A DNA stretch of 64,000 nt from Robertkochia sediminum (GCF_016786255.1 NZ_JADMKT010000077.1:248001-312000), one strand, 5' to 3'. Shown: positions 50,093 to 59,759, counted from the stretch's first letter. Made by a program: numbers and translations. Notes: generated from the sequence alone by a model not told the origin.

Positions 50093-51512
50093 ATTCTTTC
50101 AACTTCGCTTCACATCGGGCAATACTGTCTTTGATATCCATGCGTTTGGGATTGAGTTCCAGGGCCGATTCGTACATAAGCTTGGCATCAAAATAGTTCC
50201 CTAGCTTTTCGAGGTTTTGTCCTTTGATGTGCAACACCTCCCAGTCGTCCGGGAGCTCCAGCAGCATGATGGTGCTGAGCTTATCGCTTATCTCGTAATG
50301 TTTTTCGCCATAATGAAAGCGCTCCAGCCAGTAGATATTTACGAGGTTATTCGGATACTTCGCTTGTTTGAGGGTCTGATAGCGCTCTAATAGCTTGTCG
50401 CTATTCCCGGCATCGATCATGGCTGCCAATTCAAAGGCGATCGTACGCTCGGGTGATTTTAATTCAAATCCCGGGTAGAGGATCTTAAGAGCGATATCGT
50501 CTGCCAGGGTCACCGAATTTGAAAGGGCTACGACCCCGGTACGTGTACGTTTATTATATCCCAAAAAGGAGGTATATCCTCCTGTACCGCCATTGTGAAA
50601 GAGGATCTGGGTGTATTCATCAGGCTCGTAAACGAACCATCCTTCTTTATACGATAATTGGTTTTTTCCCAGGGTATTGATGCCCGTTGGGTATGCCCCT
50701 GTTACCGGATAGCGGCCAAACAAGTCATTTTGGGCTATTTGATATTCCAGGTAATTGAGCAGGTCGGAAGCGGTACTTATCACTCCCCCTGCATACCTGC
50801 TGGGTCCTTCAAAATGCCAGAAGCTATTGGTGGTTCCCAGGTTGGTTGGCACTGCCATGATACTATCGATCCCGGGGCCATGAGCCGTATAGGTATTTGG
50901 CATTCCGGCCTGGAGGGCGATCTCAGCAATGAGCATATCAAAGTCTTTCCCGGTCTGTTTTTCCAGGGCTTTGCCCAGAATGGCATATCCAAAGTTGGAA
51001 TAGGACCACTTGGCGGTGGTATCCGGCACTACCGTTAACAATTCATTGTGCAGTTGTTCATCGCCATAGCCTTTGAACGGATCCGACCAGTTGTTGGGCG
51101 CAAAACGATCGGAGAGCCTGGGGATACCACTTATATGGTGCTTGAGCTGTTGGATGTTGATATATTTTAAACGGGTGTTTTTCTCTGCGATCCCTGGAAA
51201 GAACAAGTCAAGGGTCTTGGCTTCTTGTTGGGTGAAATAGCTGTTGGCCAGGGTAGCGGTAAAGGTCTTTGTTACCGAACCGATCTCGTAGTGTGTAGCG
51301 CTATCGGGTGTTATTTCCATATCGTTGCGGTAAGTCCCGTATCCGTGATACGTCCGGTGGCCATCTTCATGGAGGATACCAATGATCAACGAGGGATTGA
51401 TCTTCTCAGAAACGCGCCTGTCGATCTCTTCACCGATCTCTTCCGTGATGGTTTGTGAGAATGATAAAAAGGGGAGGATAAGTGTGAAGACAGTGCTTAA
51501 GAACCGGGTCAT
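50091..51512 (-). CDS. Serine hydrolase (class C beta-lactamase-like) with C-terminal TPR
   Basis: 473 residues with a signal peptide. Penicillin-binding fold motifs: SxxK as SVTK (79-82), YSN (171-173) and HNGGTGG in place of KTG (near residue 312). The last 120 residues resemble a TPR (WEVLHIKGQNLEKLGNYFDAKLMYESALELNPK). Such estB/PBP-related enzymes cleave D-peptides or esters in the periplasm; beta-lactam resistance is not implied. It is upstream of rlpA on the same strand, separated by repeats only. No defect seen. Confidence 0.87.
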   Translation of the reverse strand: MTRFLSTVFTLILPFLSFSQTITEEIGEEIDRRVSEKINPSLIIGILHEDGHRTYHGYGTYRNDMEITPDSATHYEIGSVTKTFTATLANSYFTQQEAKTLDLFFPGIAEKNTRLKYINIQQLKHHISGIPRLSDRFAPNNWSDPFKGYGDEQLHNELLTVVPDTTAKWSYSNFGYAILGKALEKQTGKDFDMLIAEIALQAGMPNTYTAHGPGIDSIMAVPTNLGTTNSFWHFEGPSRYAGGVISTASDLLNYLEYQIAQNDLFGRYPVTGAYPTGINTLGKNQLSYKEGWFVYEPDEYTQILFHNGGTGGYTSFLGYNKRTRTGVVALSNSVTLADDIALKILYPGFELKSPERTIAFELAAMIDAGNSDKLLERYQTLKQAKYPNNLVNIYWLERFHYGEKHYEISDKLSTIMLLELPDDWEVLHIKGQNLEKLGNYFDAKLMYESALELNPKRMDIKDSIARCEAKLKE

Positions 51513-51588
51513 AAAACGGATTTATAAATGGTAGTATCCGGCTAAAATAAGGATTAATTATGGCAAGGGCCAATTGTGCGGACCGTGA

Positions 51589-53526
51589 TTAACTGGTTTG
51601 AGAAATGCTCATTTCCCTGATCACCTCGTTTCGCTGTGAGCTGTTGATCGGATTTACGTAATACATACGCATCATCCCTTTGTTCTTCACATCAACCTCA
51701 CCGCGGTAGGTGCAATCGAAGCGGTCTTTGATAAGATGATAGGTGTTCTCAGAAATATTGATATGGCCCGGGATGGAATTCGATTCCATTCGTGCAGCGA
51801 TATTTACGGTATCGCCCCAGATATCGTAAACGAACTTTTTGGTACCCACCACTCCGGCAACCACCGGTCCGGTATTGATCCCCACCCTGATGCGAAAACG
51901 CGTCGGGTCGTCGGGGTTTTCATTCTTTACCTGTTCTACGAAGTCAATGATCTCAAAGGCTGCCATGATCATTCGGGTTGCGTGATCTTCGGTAGGAAAG
52001 GGGAGTCCGCCGGCACACATATAGGCATCGCCCATGGTTTTGATCTTTTCCAGGTCGAAGCGCTCCATGATCTCGTCGAACTTTGAAAAATAAAAGTCGA
52101 CCCTGTTCACCAGTTCTTCCGGATCCATGTTCTCTGAGTATTTGGTGAATCCCTGGAAATCGGCAAAGAGCACGGTCACCGATTCAAATTGTTTGGCCTT
52201 AACCTTTCCGTAGTTCTTTAACTCTGAAGCGGTCTCATCGGGGAGGATATTCCTTAACAGCTTATCAGACCTGTTCTTTTCGATCTCGATGATCCTGCTG
52301 GTCTTGCGCACATATTTCATCCGATTGAAAAGTCCGAAGATGAGCAGCCCCAGTAAAACTACCAATCCTACAGAAATATAGCTTATGGTTCGTTGTCGTT
52401 TGGCCTGAAGTTGCTGGATCTCGGCTTCCTTGGCCATCAAGTCGACCTCTTTTTGTTTGTTGGCCATCTCGAACGCATTTCGCATGTTCGACATGCGTTG
52501 AATGGTAGGCAGATTAATGGCACTGTCGTAATAAGCCCGGTGGGTCTGGTAATACTCCAGGGCAGTTTTATAGTCCTTTTTCTGAAGTTCCAACTCGTAG
52601 AGATTGAGATAGACCTTGGCCAACTCGGTATTTGTTCGAGTGTTCTTCCCGATCTCGGCAGCCCGTTTGGCATAGCTTTCTGCCTGTTTATAGTTTTTTT
52701 GTTCCTGGGCCAGATCGATAAGGTAGTTGTAGTATTCAAGGGAAGCTTCGGGCCAGATAACTTGGAACCCTTGTGCTCCCTGTTCTATAAGTGGGCGAGC
52801 CTTATCATAGTCTCCCTTTTTGAAATGATAAACCCCAAGGTTGGCTAACAAACATATCTGGGTAGCCTTACCATCTCTAATGGAGTCATAAGGAGAAGGA
52901 CCTAATTTAGCAAATGTGGATTCTGCCAGGTTAAGGTAATTAATGGCAGAATCTAATTTATTTTGCCTGAGGTAGAAATCACTGATGTTGAAGTAGGATT
53001 TCCCCAAATGTTCATAATCTTTTTCTTCCTGGTTTAGATGAAGTTCAAGAGCTTTTCTAAAGTAACGTTCTGCTTCCGTAGGGTTATTCACTTTACTGTA
53101 AGTGTAGGCCAGGTTATCGTAAAGTGCTCCCTGATATCCGTTATTCAGACTGTCGGCTAGTTCCAAGGCAATAAGACTTTCCCTGATATTCCCCTCAAAG
53201 TCGCTCATATCGTAATAGGCGTACGACTTATTCATATAACCATTGAAGACTCTTTTTGGCAATCCAAATTTCTTTCCCATTTGGATCAGGGAGTCTGCGT
53301 ATTTCAGACGGTCTTCCGGAGGGATAATGCCATTATAACTCAGCTCTAAAAGTGTTTGAATACGTTCCTCTGTATTTTGCTTACCTCCGTAGTAGGCATT
53401 CAGCAGCGAATCAACTTCCACTTTACCTTGGGCAGAAACCTTTGTCACGGTTAGTCCACCCGCAATAACGAAGGTCATTACGGTAATAAGCGTTTTTATG
53501 GAATGAGGAAGCAATGTTTTCATCAA
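51589..53526 (-). CDS. TPR-transmembrane-class III adenylate cyclase, copy 1
   Basis: 645 residues. A signal-like N-terminus is followed by TPR repeats (about 60-350), then a coiled coil, one TM helix (about 381-400), a signalling helix with LLRNILPDETASELK, and a class III cyclase domain. Metal Asp residues lie in LFADFQGFT and KTMGDAYMC, and the transition-state Asn and Arg in WGDTVNIAARM. Lys in EKIKTMGD and Asp in YDIWGD specify adenine. The TPR part should face the periplasm and the cyclase the cytoplasm. A small secreted protein gene lies 6 bases upstream. The closely related copy 2 is at 54360-56228. Confidence 0.88.
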   Translation of the reverse strand: MMKTLLPHSIKTLITVMTFVIAGGLTVTKVSAQGKVEVDSLLNAYYGGKQNTEERIQTLLELSYNGIIPPEDRLKYADSLIQMGKKFGLPKRVFNGYMNKSYAYYDMSDFEGNIRESLIALELADSLNNGYQGALYDNLAYTYSKVNNPTEAERYFRKALELHLNQEEKDYEHLGKSYFNISDFYLRQNKLDSAINYLNLAESTFAKLGPSPYDSIRDGKATQICLLANLGVYHFKKGDYDKARPLIEQGAQGFQVIWPEASLEYYNYLIDLAQEQKNYKQAESYAKRAAEIGKNTRTNTELAKVYLNLYELELQKKDYKTALEYYQTHRAYYDSAINLPTIQRMSNMRNAFEMANKQKEVDLMAKEAEIQQLQAKRQRTISYISVGLVVLLGLLIFGLFNRMKYVRKTSRIIEIEKNRSDKLLRNILPDETASELKNYGKVKAKQFESVTVLFADFQGFTKYSENMDPEELVNRVDFYFSKFDEIMERFDLEKIKTMGDAYMCAGGLPFPTEDHATRMIMAAFEIIDFVEQVKNENPDDPTRFRIRVGINTGPVVAGVVGTKKFVYDIWGDTVNIAARMESNSIPGHINISENTYHLIKDRFDCTYRGEVDVKNKGMMRMYYVNPINSSQRNEVIREMSISQTS

Positions 53527-53532
53527 CGTGAA

Positions 53533-54030
53533 CTATTCCTGCATCACCCGTAGACGCGGATCAATATCAAAGATTCTGGCTACAGGGGCATCGCCTCTTT
53601 GGATAGAAAACTTCACCATGTATTTACAGGTTTCATTTCCGGTAGCACGCGCCATTTGTACGCTTACTACTCTACCCCCGTCACCACCTCCATCAAGTTC
53701 GTCCCGATCTGCGGGAAACGGATTAGGACCTCCCTGAACAATGATCTTTTCGATGTTTACAATATCAACACCATTATTGGCAACCCCTCTCCAGTTCACT
53801 ACATCTCCCACATTAACCTCAATGAGATAATCCTCATTGGAGATCGAAGGATCCTGTCCGAAATTACAATAGTTGTTTACTTCATTTGCAGGAGTATTGT
53901 TTTGGAGCCGGTCGGTATCCACATACAAGGTTACTGTTTCTGTGGCTTGGGCCATTAAAACGTTTGTTCCCAGGGTAAGACAAAAAAGAAGCATCCAAAA
54001 GTAGCGGTTGCTCATCATACGATTTTTCAT
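53533..54030 (-). CDS. Small secreted protein paired with cyclase copy 1
   Basis: About 165 residues from ATG 54030 (an ORF start at 54069 adds 13). A signal peptide ends near VLMAQ. The mature part is beta-rich, with YVDTDRL, GDVVNWRGVA, GGPNPFP, ETCKYMVKFSI and the end IDPRLRVMQE. It aligns over its length with the protein at 56249-56740, which has GTNPFP, EDCKYSLHFTI and IDPKLRIMQ. I know no name for this family. Position directly before a cyclase with a periplasmic TPR domain, twice, suggests that it binds that domain as ligand or regulator. Confidence 0.75.
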   Translation of the reverse strand: MKNRMMSNRYFWMLLFCLTLGTNVLMAQATETVTLYVDTDRLQNNTPANEVNNYCNFGQDPSISNEDYLIEVNVGDVVNWRGVANNGVDIVNIEKIIVQGGPNPFPADRDELDGGGDGGRVVSVQMARATGNETCKYMVKFSIQRGDAPVARIFDIDPRLRVMQE

Positions 54031-54359
54031 AATGTATAGGTTTTTGAATTGTAGTGTACACCAAGGCAATGGCAGGAGGTGGGAAGAAAAGTGGGGGAGA
54101 AATATCCAAATTAGTTAGAAAATTCATGTTAAGATACGTAAAATCAGCTACTTACAAAACAGGAAATGTTTATAGCATGCTTATTTCGATGTAAATGATT
54201 ACTTCAACGTCAAGCCTGATCACCTTACCGCCCGGAGCAAACAGGTATGGTTTGTGGTGCTTCGCTTTATATGATCCACCGACACGGCTTGGAATCAATG
54301 GATCGTAATGGAAGAGAAACTGAGAATTACGGGCAAGCATGTCTTTTGTTACCCGGTCC
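54031..54359. other. Spacer between the two cyclase modules
   Basis: 329 bases between the start of the secreted-protein gene (copy 1) and the end of cyclase copy 2. No gene, terminator stem or promoter consensus is convincing, although copy 1 should have a promoter here. Confidence 0.4.
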
Positions 54360-56228
54360 TCAGAAGGCTTCAGATATGGGATTCACAAAGTACATCTTCA
54401 TCATCCCTTTGTGTTTGACATCGACCATACCGCGATAGGAGCATTCGAAGGTATCTTTTATAAGTTGGTAGGTGTTTTCAGAAACATTGATCTGTCCGGC
54501 TTCGGAGTTCGTTTCCATCCTTGAGGCGATATTCACCGTATCGCCCCAGATGTCGTAAACGAACTTTTTGGTACCCACGACTCCGGCCACCACAGGGCCC
54601 GTATTAATGCCAATTCTGATGTCAAAACGGGTAGGGTCGTTGGGATCCTCATTTTTCACTTTTTTAACCACCTCAAGCATATCGAAGGCTGCCTTCACCA
54701 GCCGTTCTGCATGATCCTGCCGTGCAAATGGGAGTCCGCCGGCACACATGTAAGCATCACCAATGGTTTTTATCTTTTCCAATTGGTAGGTTTCCATGAT
54801 CTTGTCAAATTGGGAGAAGTAGTGATCGACCCGTTCTACCAATGCCTGGGGTTCCATACTGGCAGAGAATTTCGTGAACCCGCAAAAGTCGGCAAAGAGT
54901 ACCGATACCGATTCAAACTGTTTGGCCTTTACCTTACCGTTGATCTTGAGTTCTGTGGCCGTTTCATCGGGGAGAATATTTCTGAGGAGTTGGTCTGAAC
55001 GCTCTTTTTCCTGTTCGATGATCCTGCTGGTTTTCCGAATGTATTTAAACCGGTTGAACAATCCGAATATCAATAACAATAAAAGGATAACGGCTCCTGC
55101 AGCAATAAAACTAATGATCTTTGAGCGGTAGGCACGTAGCTCCTGTATTTCCGCTTCTTTTTCCATCAGGTCAACCTCCTTTTGAACACTGGCTACCTCG
55201 TAATTCTTATTCATATTATACATCTCCTGGATGGAACTCAGGTTAAGCAGACTGTCTTTGTACTCCTGATGAATAATATAATGTTCGAGGGCTTTTGTGG
55301 CATTTCCCTTGGTCTTCTCGATTTCATACAGGTTGAGATGTGTATCTGCCAGCTTGGAGGTGGCATTGGTTGCTTCAGCTATTTCCATGGCTCTGTTAGC
55401 ATAGTTAAGAGCCTGTTTCATGTCACCCTGTTCCTGAGCCATATTGGTGAGGTAATTGTAATATTCTACAGCGCCATCAGGATTTGTAGCTATGATTTCC
55501 TCAGCGCTTTTTTCGATCAGAGGAACGGCTTTACTGTATTGCCCTTGCTTTAAATAATAGACCCCCAGATTTCCTTCAAGAAATGGGGTTATAAAGGACG
55601 AAAGTTCCGGGGATGTTTTTTTTGTAGCCTCCATGGCCTTTTCCAGATACAGGTAGGCAGAATCCAGCATATTCATTTTTAAAAAGAAATCACTGTAATT
55701 GTAATAGCTGCTTACCAATTGAGGATAGTTTATAGTATCTGCTTTTTCATAAAGGGATATTGATTTGTGATAATATTTAATGGCCTCACCGGTATCACTC
55801 ACTTTTTGATAGATCCCTGCCAGATGATTATAGATACTTCCTGAATTTTCTCCGATACTATCTGAAATTTCCATAGCGCTCAGAGTCTCTTTAATATCCA
55901 GGTAATGTTTTCCAAGATCACTATAAGCCCAAGCCTTACTCATATGGGCGAGGATCTTATATTTGGGGTTCTTTTCAACTATGGCAAACTTCATTAGCGT
56001 ATCTGCCCATTGTAGTTTTTCATGAATGTTGGGAGATTCCTCGATGATACTTTTTAATAGCTCATACTGCGCTTTTGAAGTGCGGTCTTTCTTCAGATAT
56101 TCCTTCTTCATACCGTCAAGGGATCTGTCTTCTTGTCCGAAACAATGAGGTACGGAAAGTAAGAACAGGAAGATCAGAAGAACGCTTTTGCAGAGCGATC
56201 GGATCGTGAAAACACATACATATTTCAT
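54360..56228 (-). CDS. TPR-transmembrane-class III adenylate cyclase, copy 2
   Basis: 622 residues with the same plan as copy 1: signal peptide (to HCFGQ), TPR repeats, TM helix (about 370-390), signalling helix LLRNILPDETATELK and cyclase domain. Catalytic motifs are complete: LFADFCGFT, KTIGDAYMC, WGDTVNIASRM, and the adenine Lys/Asp pair. The cyclase halves of the two copies are very similar, while the TPR halves have diverged more, as expected if they sense different partners. A secreted-protein gene lies 20 bases upstream. The order repeats copy 1, so a tandem duplication of the pair is likely. Confidence 0.88.
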   Translation of the reverse strand: MKYVCVFTIRSLCKSVLLIFLFLLSVPHCFGQEDRSLDGMKKEYLKKDRTSKAQYELLKSIIEESPNIHEKLQWADTLMKFAIVEKNPKYKILAHMSKAWAYSDLGKHYLDIKETLSAMEISDSIGENSGSIYNHLAGIYQKVSDTGEAIKYYHKSISLYEKADTINYPQLVSSYYNYSDFFLKMNMLDSAYLYLEKAMEATKKTSPELSSFITPFLEGNLGVYYLKQGQYSKAVPLIEKSAEEIIATNPDGAVEYYNYLTNMAQEQGDMKQALNYANRAMEIAEATNATSKLADTHLNLYEIEKTKGNATKALEHYIIHQEYKDSLLNLSSIQEMYNMNKNYEVASVQKEVDLMEKEAEIQELRAYRSKIISFIAAGAVILLLLLIFGLFNRFKYIRKTSRIIEQEKERSDQLLRNILPDETATELKINGKVKAKQFESVSVLFADFCGFTKFSASMEPQALVERVDHYFSQFDKIMETYQLEKIKTIGDAYMCAGGLPFARQDHAERLVKAAFDMLEVVKKVKNEDPNDPTRFDIRIGINTGPVVAGVVGTKKFVYDIWGDTVNIASRMETNSEAGQINVSENTYQLIKDTFECSYRGMVDVKHKGMMKMYFVNPISEAF

Positions 56229-56248
56229 CTCGGAAATGGTCTGTACCC

Positions 56249-56740
56249 TTATTGCATGATACGTAATTTAGGATCGATCACTAAGGGTTGCGTTATGGTT
56301 TTTCCATCTTGTGAAATGGTAAAATGGAGGCTGTACTTACAATCCTCTCCGCCGGTGGTTACCCGAACCGGTTTCACCTTAACGACCTTTTTGAGTTTTC
56401 CTTTCCAGCTTCCCTTGTAATTGATGACTTCCAGTGAGTCGGGAAACGGATTGGTTCCCTCTTCGTACATGACCTTGGTGATATTCACTTTATAGCCTTT
56501 GGATGTGGAAACCCCTTTCCATGTGATCACCCTTCCTTTTTTAACGGTGGCGAGGTAGGATTCTAAGGAGCCGGCATTATCCTGATCCTCGAATGTTGCA
56601 TAGTCATTAAAATCTTCTGTTTCCCCATCTGCGATGAGTCTTGCGGCATCTACCTTGAGTTTGATCACCTCACAGGAAGAAAGGGTTGTAATAAATAGAA
56701 GAGCTACTGCCAGTGAAGTACATCTGATTAGCATTTTCAT
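56249..56740 (-). CDS. Small putative lipoprotein paired with cyclase copy 2
   Basis: 163 residues with a lipoprotein signal (TLSSCE, Cys near 23), in contrast to the cleaved signal of its paralogue at 53533-54030. Shared blocks are KLKVDAARL, RVITWKGVS, EGTNPFP, GGEDCKYSLHFTI and IDPKLRIMQ. The mature protein should be anchored to a membrane on the periplasmic side, where it could touch the TPR domain of cyclase copy 2. Function unknown; no family name recognised. First gene of the module; the 320 bases upstream contain no obvious promoter motif. Confidence 0.75.
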   Translation of the reverse strand: MKMLIRCTSLAVALLFITTLSSCEVIKLKVDAARLIADGETEDFNDYATFEDQDNAGSLESYLATVKKGRVITWKGVSTSKGYKVNITKVMYEEGTNPFPDSLEVINYKGSWKGKLKKVVKVKPVRVTTGGEDCKYSLHFTISQDGKTITQPLVIDPKLRIMQ

Positions 56741-57062
56741 ATGGGTTGTTTTTGGTTGGTATTCGTGTTAATGTGTTATGTATTTGGCGACACAATTAAT
56801 GGTTACGAGTCATTGAATTATGAGGGCTAAATAACCGGAAGGATCTGGAGCATATGAACCGTCTTATCATGGAAGAAGGGGAGTACCGCTATTCAGAAAA
56901 TACTGGAATGAACAGCAAAACGATGGCTTAAGCAGGGGTTCGAAGTTGAAATATACTGAAAATCAATCACTTAATAAAGGTGAGTTTCTCTAAATACTAA
57001 AGGATTGAAGTATACTTAAGCATTGCCTTTGAGGGAAGTCCTCCCTTTTGAGATCCTTGTTC
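56741..57062. other. Intergenic region upstream of cyclase module 2
   Basis: 322 bases. Promoter for the module is expected here, but I find no exact TAnnTTTG on the minus strand. No gene seen. Confidence 0.35.
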
Positions 57063-57245
57063 TTAGGGCAAAGAAGAGTCTGATCCCGGCCCAAGGGCTA
57101 AAGGGAAAAGCAAATATGTGGTCGGGAGCTTGGGGGTCAGCAGGGTGAGTAGCTGTATGCTGATAACGGTGGCAAACCACATCGAAGTACTCAGAAATTG
57201 AGCAAGGACGATCCCGGTGAGTATGTATGTTTTTGTCAGTCTCAT
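57063..57245 (-). pseudogene. Remnant resembling the N-terminus of an MFS transporter
   Basis: About 60 codons from ATG 57245. KTYILTGIVLAQFLSTSMWFAT looks like the first TM helix of a major-facilitator permease (usually followed by NAVLPDLQ). After it the sequence turns into an unrelated hydrophobic stretch with GPGSDSSLP and stops. No further transporter coding is found on either side, so this is probably a deletion remnant. A genuine small membrane protein cannot be excluded. Confidence 0.35.
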
Positions 57246-57381
57246 GGGTGGTGTTGCGGATTTATTCCTGAGCAAAATACAAAGAAAGTTCTTACTATTC
57301 CTGTACGTGGTTTTCTGTTTCCTGTTAAAAACAGTATTTTGGTAGTTGGAACATTTGAAACCGATCACCATAGCTTTGGGA

Positions 57382-57395
57382 ATACCCCGGGGTAT
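57382..57395. promoter_or_regulatory. Perfect 14-base palindrome before the DUF2891 gene
   Basis: ATACCCCGGGGTAT lies 43 bases before the start codon at 57439. A perfect palindrome of this kind can be a repressor operator for the operon that follows. No regulator gene is nearby. Confidence 0.3.
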
Positions 57396-57438
57396 GGTCT
57401 CTTGTTCCTGTGGACTTTAACCGCTAAGCCTTTCACTT

Positions 57439-58560
57439 ATGATGAAGATCAAAACCCTGTCGCTACTCGTATTGGTTATTTTATTCACAGTGTCATGTAT
57501 ACAGAAAAAGCAAGATCCTGTTTCTGAAGCGACACCAGTGGAGACCAAGGTACCGGTAGCAGAGCTCAGTCTTGACGAAGCGAACCGTTTGTCGCAACTC
57601 CCCCTGCAGTGCATGCAAACAGAATATCCCAACAAATTGGGACAAACCCTGAACGATTCAACACAATTACGCGCTCCCAGGCAACTGCATCCGGCCTTTT
57701 ACGGCTGTTTTGACTGGCATTCGTCGGTACACGGGCATTGGAGTCTGGTGCGTTTGCTAAAGGAATTTCCCGGACTTGAAGGTGAAGCGGAGATTCGTAG
57801 TCGCTTACTGGAGAATATCTCCAAAGAACATATACAGGCAGAGGTGGCCTATTTTGAAATGGAAGGAAATGCCAATTACGAGCGTACCTACGGATGGGCC
57901 TGGTTACTCAAACTTGCCGAAGAACTGCACACCTGGAACGACCCTCTGGCCAGGGAGCTGGAAGCCAACCTGCAACCTTTAACGGCTGTTATTGTTGAGG
58001 GGTATCAAAGGTTTTTGCCTAAACTGCTGTATCCGATCCGGGTTGGGGAACATCCCAATACGGCATTCGGACTCGCCTTTGCGTGGGATTATGCTCAAAC
58101 TACAGGCAACGAAGCACTCCTTGCACTCATACAAGACAAGGCCGGGGAGTATTACCTGAAAGATACGAACTGTCCCATATCCTGGGAACCCGGTGGAAGC
58201 GATTTCCTGTCACCCTGCCTGGAAGAAGCCGATCTCATGCGTCGGGTACTTCCTGAAGAAGCATACCGGACCTGGTTAAAGGCCTTCTTACCGCAATTAT
58301 CCGATAAAAACTATACCCTGGAACCGGGGAGGGTAGGCGATCGCTCTGATGGAAAACTCGTGCACCTCGATGGGGTGAACTTCAGCAGGGCCTGGTGTCT
58401 TTATGGGATCGCTGAGACCTTGCCGGAATACGCCCACCTCAGGGAGGTGGCCGCAGCCCATATTGCCTATTCGCTACCTTCTGTGGTCGACGAGAACTAT
58501 GAGGGGACCCACTGGCTGGGAACCTTTGCCATTTATGCACTAGCAAAAGCCGGTTCATGA
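57439..58560 (+). CDS. DUF2891 family lipoprotein
   Basis: 373 residues with a lipoprotein signal (FTVSCIQ, Cys near 20). DUF2891 features: RQLHPAFYGCFDWHSSVHGHWSLVRLL near residue 80, YGWAWLLKLAEELH, and WEPGGSDFLSPCLEEADLM. The aromatic and His-rich blocks suggest an alpha/alpha-barrel with an enzymatic pocket, but no activity is known to me. Its stop overlaps the next start (ATGA at 58557-58560), so it heads an operon with the Nramp-like transporter and pxpABC, which points to a role in handling amino-acid-like or peptide-like compounds. Confidence 0.82.
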   Translation: MMKIKTLSLLVLVILFTVSCIQKKQDPVSEATPVETKVPVAELSLDEANRLSQLPLQCMQTEYPNKLGQTLNDSTQLRAPRQLHPAFYGCFDWHSSVHGHWSLVRLLKEFPGLEGEAEIRSRLLENISKEHIQAEVAYFEMEGNANYERTYGWAWLLKLAEELHTWNDPLARELEANLQPLTAVIVEGYQRFLPKLLYPIRVGEHPNTAFGLAFAWDYAQTTGNEALLALIQDKAGEYYLKDTNCPISWEPGGSDFLSPCLEEADLMRRVLPEEAYRTWLKAFLPQLSDKNYTLEPGRVGDRSDGKLVHLDGVNFSRAWCLYGIAETLPEYAHLREVAAAHIAYSLPSVVDENYEGTHWLGTFAIYALAKAGS

Positions 58561-59759
58561 AGCATATCTTTAAGAACATAGGTCCCGGAACCCTTGTAGC
58601 CGCAGCTTTTATTGGGCCCGGTACGGTAACGGTATGTACCCTGGCCGGTGCCGGATTCGGATACAGTTTGCTATGGGCCATGCTGGTCTCGGTGATCGCT
58701 ACCATCATCCTTCAGGAAATGGCAAGTCGGGTGGGTATCATTACACAAAAGGGACTGTCTCAGGTGATCTACGAGAACATCCCCAATCTCTACATGCGGG
58801 TTATGGCTATGTTGCTTATCATCACGGCGATCATCGTAGGAAATTCGGCCTATGAAGGTGGTAATATCAGTGGGGCCATTCTCGGACTCGAAGCTATATT
58901 TGGCAGCCAATACCTGTCTGCTTATCCGTGGGTGATCGGAGGTATCGCCACCGCCGTATTGTTCTCGGGAAGTTATCGCATTCTCGAGAGGAGCTTACTC
59001 TTCCTGGTGCTCCTTATGAGTATTTCGTTTATCGTTACCGCCATCCTTACAGGCCCGGATCTCGTTGAGGTACTACGCGGACTCTTTATTCCGCGGGCAG
59101 ATAGCAGCAATTTGCTCATGGTGGCCGCATTGGTAGGAACCACGGTGGTGCCCTATAATTTGTTTTTACACGCTTCCCTGGTCAAAGAGCGCTGGAAGCG
59201 GGAAGAAGACCTTAAAGCATCAAGAATAGATACGGTGGTGTCTATTGTGCTTGGCGGATTGGTTTCTATGAGTATCATGATCTCGGCTGCTACCATAAAT
59301 TCGGGAGAGGTAACTACCGTAGTAGCCCTTGCTGAAGGCCTGGAACCCCTGTATGGTCCGATGGCCCGTTATTTTCTTGGTCTGGGATTGTTTGCTGCAG
59401 GTATTACCTCGGCAGTAACAGCACCGCTGGCTGCGGCCTATGTGGCCAGGAGCTGTTTCGGGTGGAAAGACTCGCTTAAAGGTCCGCGGTTTCGTGCGGT
59501 ATGGCTTTTGGTATTGGGTATCGGGCTATTGGTACAAACCTTCCATATAAAACCCATAGAACTCATAAAGTTCGCACAGGTGGCTAATGGCATTCTCTTG
59601 CCTGTGATCGCCATATTTCTTTTTTGGGTCGTAAATAGACCGCAGGTCTTGGGAAAATACCGTAACACATTCCTTCAAAATATCCTTACCTTTATTATTG
59701 TCGTTTTTGCGGTCTTTTTAGGCGTAAAAAGCGTATTAAAAGTTTTTGAACTGTTTTGA
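58557..59759 (+). CDS. Nramp-family transporter lacking the metal-binding motif
   Basis: 400 residues, about 11 TM segments, overlapping the DUF2891 gene by 4 bases. NIGPGTLVAAAFIGPGTVTV is TM1. The canonical Asp-Pro-Gly-Asn motif is Gly20-Pro21-Gly22-Thr23 here, and the TM6 Met-Pro-His-Asn is VVPYN. Both substitutions remove metal ligands of true Nramp manganese/iron transporters. Bacillus subtilis YcsG, another Nramp-like protein, also sits with PxpABC (YcsF/KipI/KipA). This points to a substrate linked to 5-oxoproline, although that is inference. It overlaps pxpA by one base. Confidence 0.82.
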   Translation: MKHIFKNIGPGTLVAAAFIGPGTVTVCTLAGAGFGYSLLWAMLVSVIATIILQEMASRVGIITQKGLSQVIYENIPNLYMRVMAMLLIITAIIVGNSAYEGGNISGAILGLEAIFGSQYLSAYPWVIGGIATAVLFSGSYRILERSLLFLVLLMSISFIVTAILTGPDLVEVLRGLFIPRADSSNLLMVAALVGTTVVPYNLFLHASLVKERWKREEDLKASRIDTVVSIVLGGLVSMSIMISAATINSGEVTTVVALAEGLEPLYGPMARYFLGLGLFAAGITSAVTAPLAAAYVARSCFGWKDSLKGPRFRAVWLLVLGIGLLVQTFHIKPIELIKFAQVANGILLPVIAIFLFWVVNRPQVLGKYRNTFLQNILTFIIVVFAVFLGVKSVLKVFELF

